Notes under the pieces: generated by a model | Databases searched by the model: none | What the model saw: only the letters and a program-made list of their open reading frames with translations | Told to the model about the DNA's origin: nothing | Position numbers and translations under genes: made by a program | Assembly (NCBI GenBank): GCA_011526585.1 | Contig: WYBB01000010.1 | Span: 37,431 to 101,430 of the forward strand | Direction: 5' to 3' | DNA: 64,000 nucleotides | Origin: Deltaproteobacteria bacterium | GTDB lineage: Bacteria; Myxococcota_A; UBA9042; PHBI01 | Shown here: in pieces, positions 7,856 through 17,259 of the stretch | Numbering within the stretch: position 1 is the first letter of the stretch | How the letters are laid out: every line of letters begins with the position of its first letter

Positions 7856-10800
7856 TAGGGTGCGCGCCGATCGCGCTCACAGGTCGCGGTGTGCTCCGTG
7901 TCACCGCGCCACACGCGGAAGGTGCCCTCGTCGTAGGGCGAGAGCTCGAAGCCGTCGATCCCCAGCGTGTCGGCGATCCCCGGATTCACGACCACGCGCG
8001 TGCCGCTCGCGGAGAAGCTGCGCTCGGCGAGGTTGGTCCACTGCACGAGCCAGCTGCTGAGCGAGACGTCGAGCCCGGGCGGCGCCTCCTTGAAGTCGAT
8101 CACGACCTTGTAGATGAACGGCTCCTCCGAGAACGGGAAGAGCTCGCGCAGCGGCGCCTCGGTGTAGACGCGGTAGACGCGCAGATCGGCCCAGGGTGAG
8201 TCGCAGCGTTCGGCGACCAGGCTCCGCGCCGCGGTGCGCAGATCGATCGGCAGATAACGCGCGAGCGGCAGCGCCGAGCCGCTCCACGGATCGCCGACCG
8301 CCTCCGCGATCTTGACGATCTGATCGAGCACACGCGCCTGCCGCCAGATGATGCGCGCCGGCCGCACCTCGCCAGAGGCCATCGCCGGCCAGCCCGCCTC
8401 GACGTACTTCAGCTCGTAGTCGAGCACGATCGTGCGCGGCCGCTCCGACCCGGGCCGCTCGGCGCCCTGCGCCGCGAGCCAGCGCGCCGCGTGCTCGTCG
8501 GCCTGCGCGTAGAGCGTCAGGAGCTCGTCATCGCTGAAGAGCCATTCATCCACGTCAGCCACGGTCGAGCGCTGCACGCGCACGATCTCCGGCGCGCCGT
8601 CGCCGACGACGTGCACCTCGTCGATCTCCGGCAGCTCGAGCGTGCCGCCGGGGTTGGTCACCGGCAAGGCGCCCTTTTGCACGTTGACGACCAGGCGCCG
8701 GGTCGGCGGGCTCAGGTAGTCGCTCACCCAGAAGGTCATGACCGCGTTGGCGCGCTCTTTGGAGTCGTCGAAGCGCGCGTGCACCGTGACGCCCATGTTG
8801 CCCTCGAAGTGATCGATGCGCCCGGCGCGCCGCTCCTCGAAGGCCTGAAAGCCCCAGTACGAGGCCCAGGTCTGCTTGATCGCGTGCTCGATCGTGCGCA
8901 CGCGATCGGAGGGGTCGGCGAGCTCGGAGGGATAGAGGAAGCCGGTGTTCGACACGTAGAGACCGGCGCCGTTGAAGCCGGGCACGTCCTCGGCGGTCGA
9001 CGAGGAGCGGAAGCGCAGGCCCTGCGTCCTGGCGAGGAAGCCGAAGCGCGCGGCGAGCGCGGCGCGCAGATCGCGCAGCGTCTCGTAGGCGAGCGGCTTG
9101 TCGGTGATCATGCGCTTGACGCCGCCGCGCGCGATGATCTCCGCGATGGCGTCGTCGGTGTGGCGCGCGTGCACCGCCTCGATGAAGCCGAGCGCGATGG
9201 GGTCGTCGGCGTTGTCCGCGAGGAAGCTCTCTTCGCCCTCGAGCACGATGAAGCGCAGGCGCGCGTCGGCGCGAAACTCCGAGTCGGCCACGGCTTCGCG
9301 GATGAGCGGCAGGAGCTCGGCCTGGTGCGCGACGAAAGGCTTGATGGTGATCCCGAGCGGCGCGTCGGGCGTCTCGATCGCCGGCACCTCCAGAAACGAA
9401 AGGAACCCGGCCGACTTGCCGCCGGCGAGCGGCACCAGCGCGGCCATGGCGTCGATCCCCCCTTCGCTGAGGCTCACCGTCAGGGGCGCGGAGGCGAGAT
9501 CGGGGACCTGCGGCACGTGGCGCAGCGGCGGCGCCAGGCGCCCGACGTAGAAGGCGTAGTCGTCGGGGTCGAGCGGCTGCCAGCGCACGCCGCGCTCGGC
9601 GCTCACCTCGACGGCGACCGGCTGCCCGTTCCAGTCCCACTGCACGAGCTGGCCCCACGAGAGGATCCCGCCGACGTGCGCGTTGGGCGTGCCGCGCGAC
9701 TTGGCGAGGAGGTTGACGTGCGCGAGCGCCGTCTGCGGCACGGCGCTGATGATCGCGCGGCTCGGCGGGATGTCGTCGGGCACGCGCGGCAGGATGGCGA
9801 TCTCGTCGTCGCGCAGATCGTTGGGGCCGAAGTCGGGTGCGAGGATCCGGACGCGGCCGGCGGCGATGCCCTCGTTGTAGACCTCGACCGCGCCGGCGAC
9901 GACGAGGTCGTCGTAGGTCAGCGCGCGGAGGCCTAGCGGGTGGCCGCTCTGGCGGAGCTGCATGACGAGGTTCTCCTGCGGCGCCGAGCGCGCGATCCAG
10001 CGGAGCTCCGAGGCGATCTCGGGCGGCAGCCGGGCGGCGAGCACGGCGAAGACGCGCTCGAGGTAGGCGACCGGCGCGGCGTCGGAGAACTCGAGCTCGA
10101 CCCCCCAGACCTCGCCCGGGAAGGTGCGCTCGGGGTGGGGCGCGAAGTGCACGATCGAGCCGAGGCCGAAGAAGCGCGCGGCGAGCTGCTCCTGCAGCGC
10201 GGCCAGGGCGTAGAAGCGCGGCGAGTAGAGGCGGCCGGCGAAGGTACCGCTGTCGAGGAACTCGAGGTCGAGCGGCAGCGTGGTCTGGCCGGCGAAGGCC
10301 TGGTAGACGGCGGCGATGCTGTCGAAGCTCAGGCCCTGGACCGGCGGATCGGGGAGGTGCGGGATCGGCTGGCCGTTGAGCAGGCGAAACCAGTACCACT
10401 CGTCGTGCAGGCGATAGAAGGCGTTGTCGGCGAAGCGCACGGTCGCGTCGGCCGCGCCGCCGCGGTTGATGTCGACGATGACGTACTTCAGGACGACCGG
10501 GTCGTGCGGGAACGCGCCGGCGTACGTGAAGAAGCAGGCGGCCGACGGCACGCGCGCGATGGTGTGGTCGTCGAAGGCGGGATCCCCGGGCTCGAAGTCG
10601 CAGGCCGTCGTGACCTCGCCGTCGGCCGTGTCGGCCGTATCGGGCGTGTCGCTCGTGTCGCTCGTGTCGCTCGTATCGGGCGTGTCCGCTGTATCGACGG
10701 TATCCGCCGTGTCGCTCGTGTCGAGCGTGTCGGCGGTATCGCCGCCGTCGGGACCGACCTCGGCCGTGTCGTCGAGGCTGTCCGCCGTCTCGGTGGATCC

Positions 10801-10956
10801 GTCGACCTCGATCGGGTCGTCCGAGTCGCCGTCGGGCGTGACCTCGCTGTCGCCGTCGACGAGCTCGAGGGTGTCGGTCGGCGCGGTGTCGTCACCGCAG
10901 GCCGACGCCGCCACGATGGCGGCGAACATGATGAGCGGGAACCAGAGAGCGCGCAT
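7813..10956 (-). CDS. Lipoprotein carrying a PEP/pyruvate-binding (PPDK N-terminal-like) domain
   Basis: 1047 residues with a clear lipoprotein signal (lipobox ASAC, Cys20) and a linker (about 22-120) made almost wholly of Asp, Thr, Ser, Glu and Val in TSD/TAD repeats. The rest is globular. GGKSAGFLSFL (near residue 512) and RFRSSSTAEDVPGFNGAG (near 648) match the nucleotide-binding half of the PEP synthase / pyruvate phosphate dikinase N-terminal ATP-grasp domain. The phosphohistidine and PEP-utilising C-terminal domains of those enzymes are absent. Such a domain normally binds ATP in the cytoplasm, so its place behind an export signal is odd. Substrate and function are unknown. A GAGGG lies 8 nt before the ATG. 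A sigma-54-like promoter and a 21-bp palindrome lie upstream. Confidence 0.85.
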   Translation of the reverse strand: MRALWFPLIMFAAIVAASACGDDTAPTDTLELVDGDSEVTPDGDSDDPIEVDGSTETADSLDDTAEVGPDGGDTADTLDTSDTADTVDTADTPDTSDTSDTSDTPDTADTADGEVTTACDFEPGDPAFDDHTIARVPSAACFFTYAGAFPHDPVVLKYVIVDINRGGAADATVRFADNAFYRLHDEWYWFRLLNGQPIPHLPDPPVQGLSFDSIAAVYQAFAGQTTLPLDLEFLDSGTFAGRLYSPRFYALAALQEQLAARFFGLGSIVHFAPHPERTFPGEVWGVELEFSDAAPVAYLERVFAVLAARLPPEIASELRWIARSAPQENLVMQLRQSGHPLGLRALTYDDLVVAGAVEVYNEGIAAGRVRILAPDFGPNDLRDDEIAILPRVPDDIPPSRAIISAVPQTALAHVNLLAKSRGTPNAHVGGILSWGQLVQWDWNGQPVAVEVSAERGVRWQPLDPDDYAFYVGRLAPPLRHVPQVPDLASAPLTVSLSEGGIDAMAALVPLAGGKSAGFLSFLEVPAIETPDAPLGITIKPFVAHQAELLPLIREAVADSEFRADARLRFIVLEGEESFLADNADDPIALGFIEAVHARHTDDAIAEIIARGGVKRMITDKPLAYETLRDLRAALAARFGFLARTQGLRFRSSSTAEDVPGFNGAGLYVSNTGFLYPSELADPSDRVRTIEHAIKQTWASYWGFQAFEERRAGRIDHFEGNMGVTVHARFDDSKERANAVMTFWVSDYLSPPTRRLVVNVQKGALPVTNPGGTLELPEIDEVHVVGDGAPEIVRVQRSTVADVDEWLFSDDELLTLYAQADEHAARWLAAQGAERPGSERPRTIVLDYELKYVEAGWPAMASGEVRPARIIWRQARVLDQIVKIAEAVGDPWSGSALPLARYLPIDLRTAARSLVAERCDSPWADLRVYRVYTEAPLRELFPFSEEPFIYKVVIDFKEAPPGLDVSLSSWLVQWTNLAERSFSASGTRVVVNPGIADTLGIDGFELSPYDEGTFRVWRGDTEHTATCERDRRAPYQSPAEFLRGLMPP
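10614..10760. repeat. Low-complexity 9-bp tandem repeat in the lipoprotein linker
   Basis: Imperfect repeats of about nine bases (variants of gtgtcgctc) code for the Asp/Thr/Ser linker of the PEP-binding lipoprotein. Neighbouring copies are identical in places, so the tract could change length by slippage in whole codons and keep the frame. Confidence 0.7.
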
Positions 10957-10970
10957 GGCGTCACCCTCAG

Positions 10971-10986
10971 AGCAAATCCCGCACCA
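10971..10986 (-). promoter_or_regulatory. Candidate sigma-54 promoter of the PEP-binding lipoprotein
   Basis: On the minus strand this reads TGGTGCG-GGAT-TTGCT, with GG and GC in correct register. The predicted start (about 10960) leaves a leader of only 4 nt and would place the apparent Shine-Dalgarno upstream of the transcript, which counts against it. In favour are the same GATTTGCTCT string seen at 550-566 and a strong palindrome centred about 112 bp upstream. Confidence 0.35.
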
Positions 10987-11061
10987 GCACGCCAGCGGAT
11001 CGATGCGTCCGGCCCGGAGCGGGTGAGCGCGCGCTCATGCGACGCGCCGGTCCTTGTCGCC

Positions 11062-11082
11062 GTGTGGTGATCCTCACCACAC
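11062..11082. other. Inverted repeat, possible enhancer-binding site
   Basis: Perfect 9-bp arms GTGTGGTGA and TCACCACAC around a TCC centre. It lies 9 bp past the stop of the small upstream gene and about -112 from the predicted sigma-54 start of the PEP-binding lipoprotein gene. No T-rich run follows on the minus strand, so a simple terminator is less likely than a regulator site, though both are possible. Confidence 0.45.
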
Positions 11083-11091
11083 CCGTGACGC

Positions 11092-11397
11092 TCAAGACGC
11101 CATCGACACGCGCAGCGGCGCGATCGGCAGACCGGCGGCGCGCGCCATCCCGGCGCCGTGGTGCGCGCAGATCCAGGCGACGAAGTGCTGGAGCTCGCCC
11201 TGACAGAGCTCGCGGCGCACACGCTCGGTCACTCGCCGGAGCTCGGCCGCGTCTTCGATCCGGCGCCAGCGCTCGGCCTCGCGCAGCACGAGCTCGCTGA
11301 AGAGCAGGCGGCGCGGTGCGAGCACCAGCGTCTCACGGCTGTCTTCGTGCTTCTTCTCGGTGATGCGCTCGGCGACTTCGCTGCGGCAGCGGATCAT
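11092..11397 (-). CDS. Small conserved-looking protein of unknown function
   Basis: A 101-residue protein, not recognised. It is rich in Arg and Glu with a predicted helical middle (residues 35-75), and holds CQGELQHFVAWICAHHGAG near residues 65-83, with two cysteines and a His pair that could bind metal. No signal peptide or membrane segment. The start is well supported: GGAGG lies 5 nt before the ATG, and a very good sigma-54 promoter match is 36 bp upstream. It stands alone between the export operon and the PEP-binding lipoprotein. Confidence 0.65.
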   Translation of the reverse strand: MIRCRSEVAERITEKKHEDSRETLVLAPRRLLFSELVLREAERWRRIEDAAELRRVTERVRRELCQGELQHFVAWICAHHGAGMARAAGLPIAPLRVSMAS

Positions 11398-11432
11398 GAC
11401 GGACCTCCAAAGGGGCGACCACGCCTTACAAT

Positions 11433-11448
11433 GGCAATCTGCGTGCCA
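11433..11448 (-). promoter_or_regulatory. Sigma-54 promoter of the small unknown gene
   Basis: The minus strand reads TGGCACG-CAGA-TTGCC, identical to the -24/-12 consensus except for the final base. The predicted start near 11421 gives a 24-nt leader carrying GGAGG. Palindromes at 11471-11485 and 11507-11516 lie at about -57 and -90 and could bind the activator. Confidence 0.6.
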
Positions 11449-11470
11449 ACCCGGCAATGTCCACGCAACA

Positions 11471-11516
11471 CCATGATATCCATGGCTATTAGTGTGCGAT
11501 TCCGGTACCCGCGGGT
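11471..11516. other. Two palindromes upstream of a sigma-54 promoter
   Basis: CCATG-ATATC-CATGG (11471-11485) lies in a short AT-rich patch, and ACCCGCGGGT (11507-11516) is a perfect 10-mer. Both are on the activator side of the sigma-54 site. In DNA this GC-rich a 10-bp palindrome can arise by chance. Confidence 0.3.
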
Positions 11517-11620
11517 GGGGTCCAGGGGCCTCAGCGCGCAATCTGCGACGCCGCGAGCGCCCGGTGGGTGGGGCCAGCGGACCCCAGGCGGCATCGTCCC
11601 GCGCGCCGTTTGCGGGTCGG

Positions 11621-12822
11621 CTACTCCTGGCGCAACGCCTCGACCGGGTCCATGCGCGCCGCGCGCCGCGCCGGACCCACGCCGAAGAGCAGGCCGACGG
11701 CGATCGAGACGCAGAGCGAGAGCATGATCGCGTAGCTCGGCACGATGGTCGGCCAGCCGCCGAGCTTGGCGATGAGCGCCGCGGCGCCGAAGCCGAGGCC
11801 GAGCCCGAGGAGGCCGCCGAAGAGCGAGACCACCACCGACTCGACCAGGAACTGCAGGAGCACATCGCGGCGGCGCGCGCCGACGGCCATGCGCACGCCG
11901 ATCTCGCGCGTGCGCTCACGCACCGAGACCAACATGATGTTCATGATGCCGATGCCGCCGACGAGCAGCGAGACCGCCGCCACGCTGCCGAGCAGCGCGG
12001 TGAAGGTGCCGGTGATCGCGCCGAGCGTCGCCAACATCTCGGTTTGAGACCGGATCTGGAAGTCGTCCTCCTCGTCGTCGCGCAGCTCGTGGCGCAACCT
12101 CAGGAGCTGGGCTGTCGCAGCTTGCACCGCAGCCATCTCCTCCTCGGTCATGACGGCGATGCCGATGCTCGAGACGCGGTCCTGACCGAAGAGCACGCCC
12201 TGGTGGGTGGTGATCGGCACGAGCACCATCTCGTCGGGAGACGTGAACCCCGAGTCGCCCTTTTCGGCGAGCACGCCGATGACGCGAAAGGCGATGCCCT
12301 TGATCTGCATGCGCTGACCGAGCGGGCTCTCGTTCGGGAAGAGGGTCTCGGCGATGCGCGTGCCGATGATGGCAACGCGCTGGCGCTCGCGGATGTCGAG
12401 CTCGGTGAAGCCGAGGCCCTGCCCGAGCTCGAGCGCGCGCACCTGGAGGTAGTCGGGCATGACGCCCATGATCTGCGCGCTCTGGTTCTGCTCGCGGTAG
12501 CGCACCTGGGCGTTGCCGCCGACCTCGGGCGAGACCGCGAGCACGCCGGGGATCTGGCGCAGCGCCTCGGCGTCGCCGAGCGTCAGGGTCTGAACCGAGC
12601 CGGAGCGCACGCCGCCCGAGCGCCCTGACTCGGGTCGCACCGTCAGCAGGTTCGAGCCGAGCGAGCGGATGCGCCCCTCGACCTGGTCCTTGGCGCCCTC
12701 GCCGACCGAGAGCACGGCGACGACGGCGGCGACGCCGATCACCATGCCGAGGCCGGTCAGCGCGGTGCGCATGCGGTTCGAGCTGAGCGAGCGCCACGCG
12801 GTGCGCACGGTCTCACCGATCA

Positions 12823-12826
<4 letters not shown>
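11621..12826 (-). CDS. MacB-like ABC transporter permease
   Basis: 401 residues: one N-terminal membrane segment (about 20-42, after TAWRSLSSNRMRTALTGLGM), a long periplasmic domain (about 45-270), then three membrane segments with the FtsX/MacB signature GGIGIMNIMLVSV-ERTREIGVR near residues 290-315. It ends DPVEALRQE, the usual MacB-family terminus. It forms the membrane part of a tripartite exporter with the ATPase, adaptor and TolC-like genes of the same operon. Unlike E. coli MacB, the ATPase is a separate protein. The start ATG overlaps the ATPase stop (ATGA). Substrate is not evident; macrolides, peptides or lipids are all exported by this family. Confidence 0.93.
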
Positions 12827-13620
<794 letters not shown>

Positions 13621-13634
13621 GTCCTGCCCTCCCC

Positions 13635-14858
13635 TCACATGCGCATGCGCGGTCCGCGGCTGCCGCGACCGCCCATCGGGATGAGCCCACCGCTTGGCGC
13701 GTTGCCGCCGGTCGCCCGGGCCGTCGCGCCGATCGCCTGGATCGGCGTGCCCTCGTCGAGCCCCTCGAGGATCACGATGCGCTGGCCGTCGGTGGCGCCG
13801 GTCTTGACGGCCTGCTCGCTCCCGTCGGCCAGCCGCACGAAGCGCTCGGCGCCGCGGCTGACGATCGCGGTCAGCGGCACGAAGATCGCGCCCTCGATCT
13901 GGCGGGTGATGATCTCGAGGTCGGCGCTCATGCCCGAGCGCAAGAGCTCGCGGTCCTTGTCGGTCACGCGGATCTCGACGTCGAAGGTGACGACGTTGGA
14001 GACGTTCTGGCCGAGCGGCGCGACCGCCTCGACCACGCCCTCGAAGACGCGATCCGGGTAGGCGTCGACGCGGATCTGCACGGGCTGGTCCTTTTGGACC
14101 TTGCTCACCTGGGCCTCGTCGATCTGGGCGACGACGCGCAGGTCGTCGAGCGCGCCGAGGGTGAGCGCGGCGGTGCCGCCGCTGACGTTGGTGATGCCCG
14201 AGGCGACGATCGTGCCCTTCTCGACGTTGAGCGCCAGCACCGTACCGGCGAACGGCGCGACGATGCGGGTGTAGGCGAGGTTGAGCTCGGCGACCTGCAC
14301 CTCGAGCTCGGCGGTCTTGATCTGCGCCTCCATCGAGGTGATCTCGGCCAGGCGCTGCTGCACGGTGGCCGAGGCGATGCGCGCCTGGTTGGTGGCGGTG
14401 CGGCGCGCGGTGTCGGAGATGACCCCGAGCTCGGCGCCCTTGTCGTTCAAGTCCTTGTCGGCCTTGGCGTCGGCGGCCTGATAGCGCGCGATGGTCAGCG
14501 AGGCCTTGGCCTGGGTGAGCTGGGCGTTCAAGCGCTCGAGCGCGGCGGCGGCCTTGAGCACGGTGCGCTCGGCCTCGGTCGGATCGAGGCGGAAGAGGAG
14601 GTCACCCTCGGCGACGCGCTGGCCCTCGGTGACGAGGACCTCGATGACCTCGCCCGAGGTGCGCGACTTCACGTCGACCTGGCGCACCGGCACGATCGTG
14701 CCCGAGGCGGCGGCGGTCTCGGTGAGCGAGCCGCGCTGGGCGCGCACCGTGCGGGCCTTGCTCGGCTCCGAGGCGGCGCCGGCGGTGCCGAGGAAGTAGG
14801 CGGCGACGCCGCCGATGACGCCGAGCATGGCGACGGGGATGAGGACGCGGGCTTTCAT
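13635..14858 (-). CDS. Periplasmic adaptor (HlyD/MacA family) of the exporter
   Basis: 407 residues with an N-terminal membrane anchor or signal (about 6-28). A biotinyl-lipoyl-like half motif (GTIVPVRQVDVKSRTSGEV) and an alpha-helical hairpin rich in Ala, Gln and Lys (about 95-185) follow. Then come the returning lipoyl half (TRIVAPFAGTV, near 198), a beta-barrel and the membrane-proximal domain. The C-terminus is unusual, ending in Gly, Arg and Met. It bridges the inner-membrane permease to the TolC-like channel. Its ATG overlaps the stop of the TolC-like gene (ATGA). Confidence 0.93.
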   Translation of the reverse strand: MKARVLIPVAMLGVIGGVAAYFLGTAGAASEPSKARTVRAQRGSLTETAAASGTIVPVRQVDVKSRTSGEVIEVLVTEGQRVAEGDLLFRLDPTEAERTVLKAAAALERLNAQLTQAKASLTIARYQAADAKADKDLNDKGAELGVISDTARRTATNQARIASATVQQRLAEITSMEAQIKTAELEVQVAELNLAYTRIVAPFAGTVLALNVEKGTIVASGITNVSGGTAALTLGALDDLRVVAQIDEAQVSKVQKDQPVQIRVDAYPDRVFEGVVEAVAPLGQNVSNVVTFDVEIRVTDKDRELLRSGMSADLEIITRQIEGAIFVPLTAIVSRGAERFVRLADGSEQAVKTGATDGQRIVILEGLDEGTPIQAIGATARATGGNAPSGGLIPMGGRGSRGPRMRM

Positions 14859-16390
14859 CGCGGGTTCTCCGTCCGGGTGGAGGGGTTCGGGGTCGGGATG
14901 GTCAGGGCGAGGCGCGTGAGGAGCTGGCCGCTGACGTGGTCGAGCTCGAGCGCGGCCAGGGCGACGTCGGCCTCGGCGCGCAGGCGGGCGAGCTCGGCCT
15001 CGCGCTGGGCCTGCTGCGCGGAGATCACCTCGGAGACGAGGGCGGTGCCGAGCTTCAGGCGCTGGTCTTCCTTGTCCGCGAGCTCGGCGGCGAAGGAGGC
15101 GGTCACGGCCGCCGCGCGCGCGGCGTCCTGCAGCGTGGTGAGCGAGCGGTGCAGCGTGGCGACCTCGGCGGCGAGGGTCTCGCTCCGCGCCTGCAGGCGG
15201 AGCTCGGCGGCGCGCTTGTCGGCGCGCGCTTGCGCGAGCTCGGCGTCGGCGCTCGACTCGGACAGCGGCAGCTCGAAGTCGAGGCCGACGAGCGCGAGGA
15301 AGGCCGGGCGCCCGCCGGGCAGCGCCAGGCCGGTCGGCGGGCCCTCGGTCCAGAGACCGCCGGCGCCGACGCTGGCCCACAGATCGAGGCGCGGCTCGGC
15401 GCGATCGGCGGCGAGCGCCACGCGCTCGCGTGCGAGCTCGATCTGCAGCTCGAGCTGCAGGATGGCGGTTGAGCCGTCGGCGGCCAGCGCGATCAGGTCC
15501 TCGAGCGCGGGCGCGGTGGCAGGCGCGGCGGGTACGCCCACGGCGGACAAGGTCGCGGCCTCGCGCATCGAGACGCCGAGGTGGCGGGCGAGCGCGAACT
15601 GGCGCTCGGCGAGGAGGGCCTCGGCGGCGACGAGGCCCTGGCGGGCGGCGGCCTCCTGCGAGGCGAGGCGGAGCACGTCGGTCCGGGGCGCGGTGCCGAG
15701 GCCGGCGCGCGCCTCGACGTCGGCGAGCTGGCGCGCCGTGAGCGCGAGGGAGGCGCGCTCGACGGCCAGCGCCTGCTCGGCGAGCCAGAGGTTCCAGTAG
15801 GCGCGCATCACCTCGAGCGCGACCGACGAGGCGCTCTCGTCCTTGGCGAGCTGCGCGAGGCGCTCTTGCGTCCTCGCCTGGCGCATGGCGGCGAGCACGC
15901 TGTCGGTGCCGCCGCCGCGCAGGAGCGGCTGGGTGATGTCGAACGAGAGATCGGCCGAGATCGTCGGGCCGAGCACGATCTCGTTGGCGGTGCCGACGTC
16001 CTGGTTGACGCGCTGCCAGCGAGAGCGGGCGTCGAGACCGATCTGGATCACGGTGCCGATCTCGGTCGTGCGGCTTACGCCGACGCTGCCGCCCACCGTC
16101 TGGGTCGAGTTGAGCGTCGCGCCTTCGGAGGTGTCGGCGAACTGCTCGGCGTACTGTCCCTGCAGGCTGGCGCGCAGGACCCAGTCGCGCGCGCGGTCGG
16201 CGCCGAGCACGCCGAGGCGGGCGCTCTCGAGCTCGGCCAGGGCGGCGCGCAGCTCGGGGCTGCGGTCGACGGCGCGCGCGAGCGCCTCCTCGGGAGTGAG
16301 CGGCGCAGCCAGCGCCGTCCTGCCGGCGAGAGTCCCGGCGCCGAGCACGGCAGCGAGGGAGAGCGATTCGATGAGGCGTCGCAGTGTCAT
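14855..16390 (-). CDS. TolC-family outer-membrane efflux channel
   Basis: 511 residues with a signal peptide (cleavage after TALA, about residue 32). Two OEP repeats rich in Ala, Leu, Glu and Arg, of the long coiled-helix type, cover about 40-260 and 300-495. The outer-membrane exit duct is the first gene of the operon TolC-adaptor-ATPase-permease. The ATG at the signal peptide was chosen over an upstream in-frame start that has no signal character. It is divergent from the CpxR-like regulator gene 167 bp away. Confidence 0.92.
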   Translation of the reverse strand: MTLRRLIESLSLAAVLGAGTLAGRTALAAPLTPEEALARAVDRSPELRAALAELESARLGVLGADRARDWVLRASLQGQYAEQFADTSEGATLNSTQTVGGSVGVSRTTEIGTVIQIGLDARSRWQRVNQDVGTANEIVLGPTISADLSFDITQPLLRGGGTDSVLAAMRQARTQERLAQLAKDESASSVALEVMRAYWNLWLAEQALAVERASLALTARQLADVEARAGLGTAPRTDVLRLASQEAAARQGLVAAEALLAERQFALARHLGVSMREAATLSAVGVPAAPATAPALEDLIALAADGSTAILQLELQIELARERVALAADRAEPRLDLWASVGAGGLWTEGPPTGLALPGGRPAFLALVGLDFELPLSESSADAELAQARADKRAAELRLQARSETLAAEVATLHRSLTTLQDAARAAAVTASFAAELADKEDQRLKLGTALVSEVISAQQAQREAELARLRAEADVALAALELDHVSGQLLTRLALTIPTPNPSTRTENPR

Positions 16391-16428
16391 GCCTGCATAG
16401 TCGCTCCAAGCGGCCAGAAAGTGCTTTG

Positions 16429-16444
16429 GGAAACGTAAGGAAAC
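16429..16444 (-). promoter_or_regulatory. Direct repeat, candidate response-regulator box
   Basis: GGAAAC-GTAA-GGAAAC (minus strand GTTTCC-TTAC-GTTTCC): two identical hexamers 10 bp apart, in the divergent region between the efflux operon and the OmpR-class regulator. Regulators of this class bind tandem repeats one helical turn apart, and the E. coli CpxR box is GTAAA-N5-GTAAA. It lies 39-54 bp before the first efflux gene. Confidence 0.45.
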
Positions 16445-16557
16445 CTCTGGGGCGCGCACGTGGCCGCTTTCGCAATCTTGAGCTGCGACACCGATCCGGG
16501 GACGTACTATGGAACGAGCATGGCGCCGCGCATCAGGCGGCGCCCGAGGATGACGCC

Positions 16558-17259
16558 ATGGCCGACAACTCCCTCCTCCTGATCGACGACGACGTCGAGC
16601 TCACCGAGCTCCTGGCGGACTACTTCAAGGCGGAGGGCTTCGTCGTCACGGCGGTGCACGACGGGGCCGTCGGGCTCGAGCGCGCGCTCGCCGAGGACTT
16701 CGCGCTGGTCGTGCTCGACGTGATGCTGCCCGGCATGAACGGGCTCGAGGTGCTGCGTCGCCTGCGCGCGCACAAGCAGCTGCCGGTCGTGATGCTGACG
16801 GCGCGCGGCGACGACATCGACCGCATCGTCGGCCTCGAGATCGGCGCCGACGACTACCTGCCCAAGCCCTTCAACGCGCGCGAGCTGGTCGCGCGGATCC
16901 GCGCGGTGCTGCGCCGGAGCGAGGCGCGACGGGTCGCCGCCACACCCGAGGTGCAGACGCTCGTCGTCGGCGACCTCGAGCTGGTGCCGAGCTCGCTCGC
17001 GTGTCGCATCGGCGGCGAACCGGTGGCGCTCACCTCGGCGGAGTTCAGCCTGCTCGAGGTGCTGGTCAAGGCCGCGGGCAAGGTGGTCTCGCGCGACGAG
17101 CTCTCGGAGAAGGTGCTCGGCCGGCCGCTCTCGCCCTATGACCGGAGCCTCGACGTACACATCTCCAACCTGCGCAAGAAGCTCACGCGCGGCCCCAGCG
17201 GGGCCGAGCGCATCAAGACCGTGCGCGGCACCGGCTACCTCTACGCGGTCGACGCATGA
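16558..17259 (+). CDS. CpxR-like response regulator (OmpR/PhoB class)
   Basis: 233 residues. Receiver domain 1-120 with acidic pair DDD (10-12), phosphoacceptor Asp54 in VVLDVMLPG and the conserved Lys of LPKPFN (about 106). A C-terminal winged helix (about 135-230) ends in the class signature IKTVRGTGYLY. GAGGA lies 7 nt before the ATG. It is translationally coupled to the kinase gene (ATGA overlap). Probably controls the divergent export operon and itself; the direct repeat between the two transcripts is a candidate site. Confidence 0.93.
   Translation: MADNSLLLIDDDVELTELLADYFKAEGFVVTAVHDGAVGLERALAEDFALVVLDVMLPGMNGLEVLRRLRAHKQLPVVMLTARGDDIDRIVGLEIGADDYLPKPFNARELVARIRAVLRRSEARRVAATPEVQTLVVGDLELVPSSLACRIGGEPVALTSAEFSLLEVLVKAAGKVVSRDELSEKVLGRPLSPYDRSLDVHISNLRKKLTRGPSGAERIKTVRGTGYLYAVDA

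Noticed and set aside
11516..11586. Spaced inverted repeat TGGGGTCC ... GGACCCCA
   Set aside because: Arms of 8 bp, 55 bp apart in very GC-rich DNA; likely chance, with no link to a gene end.
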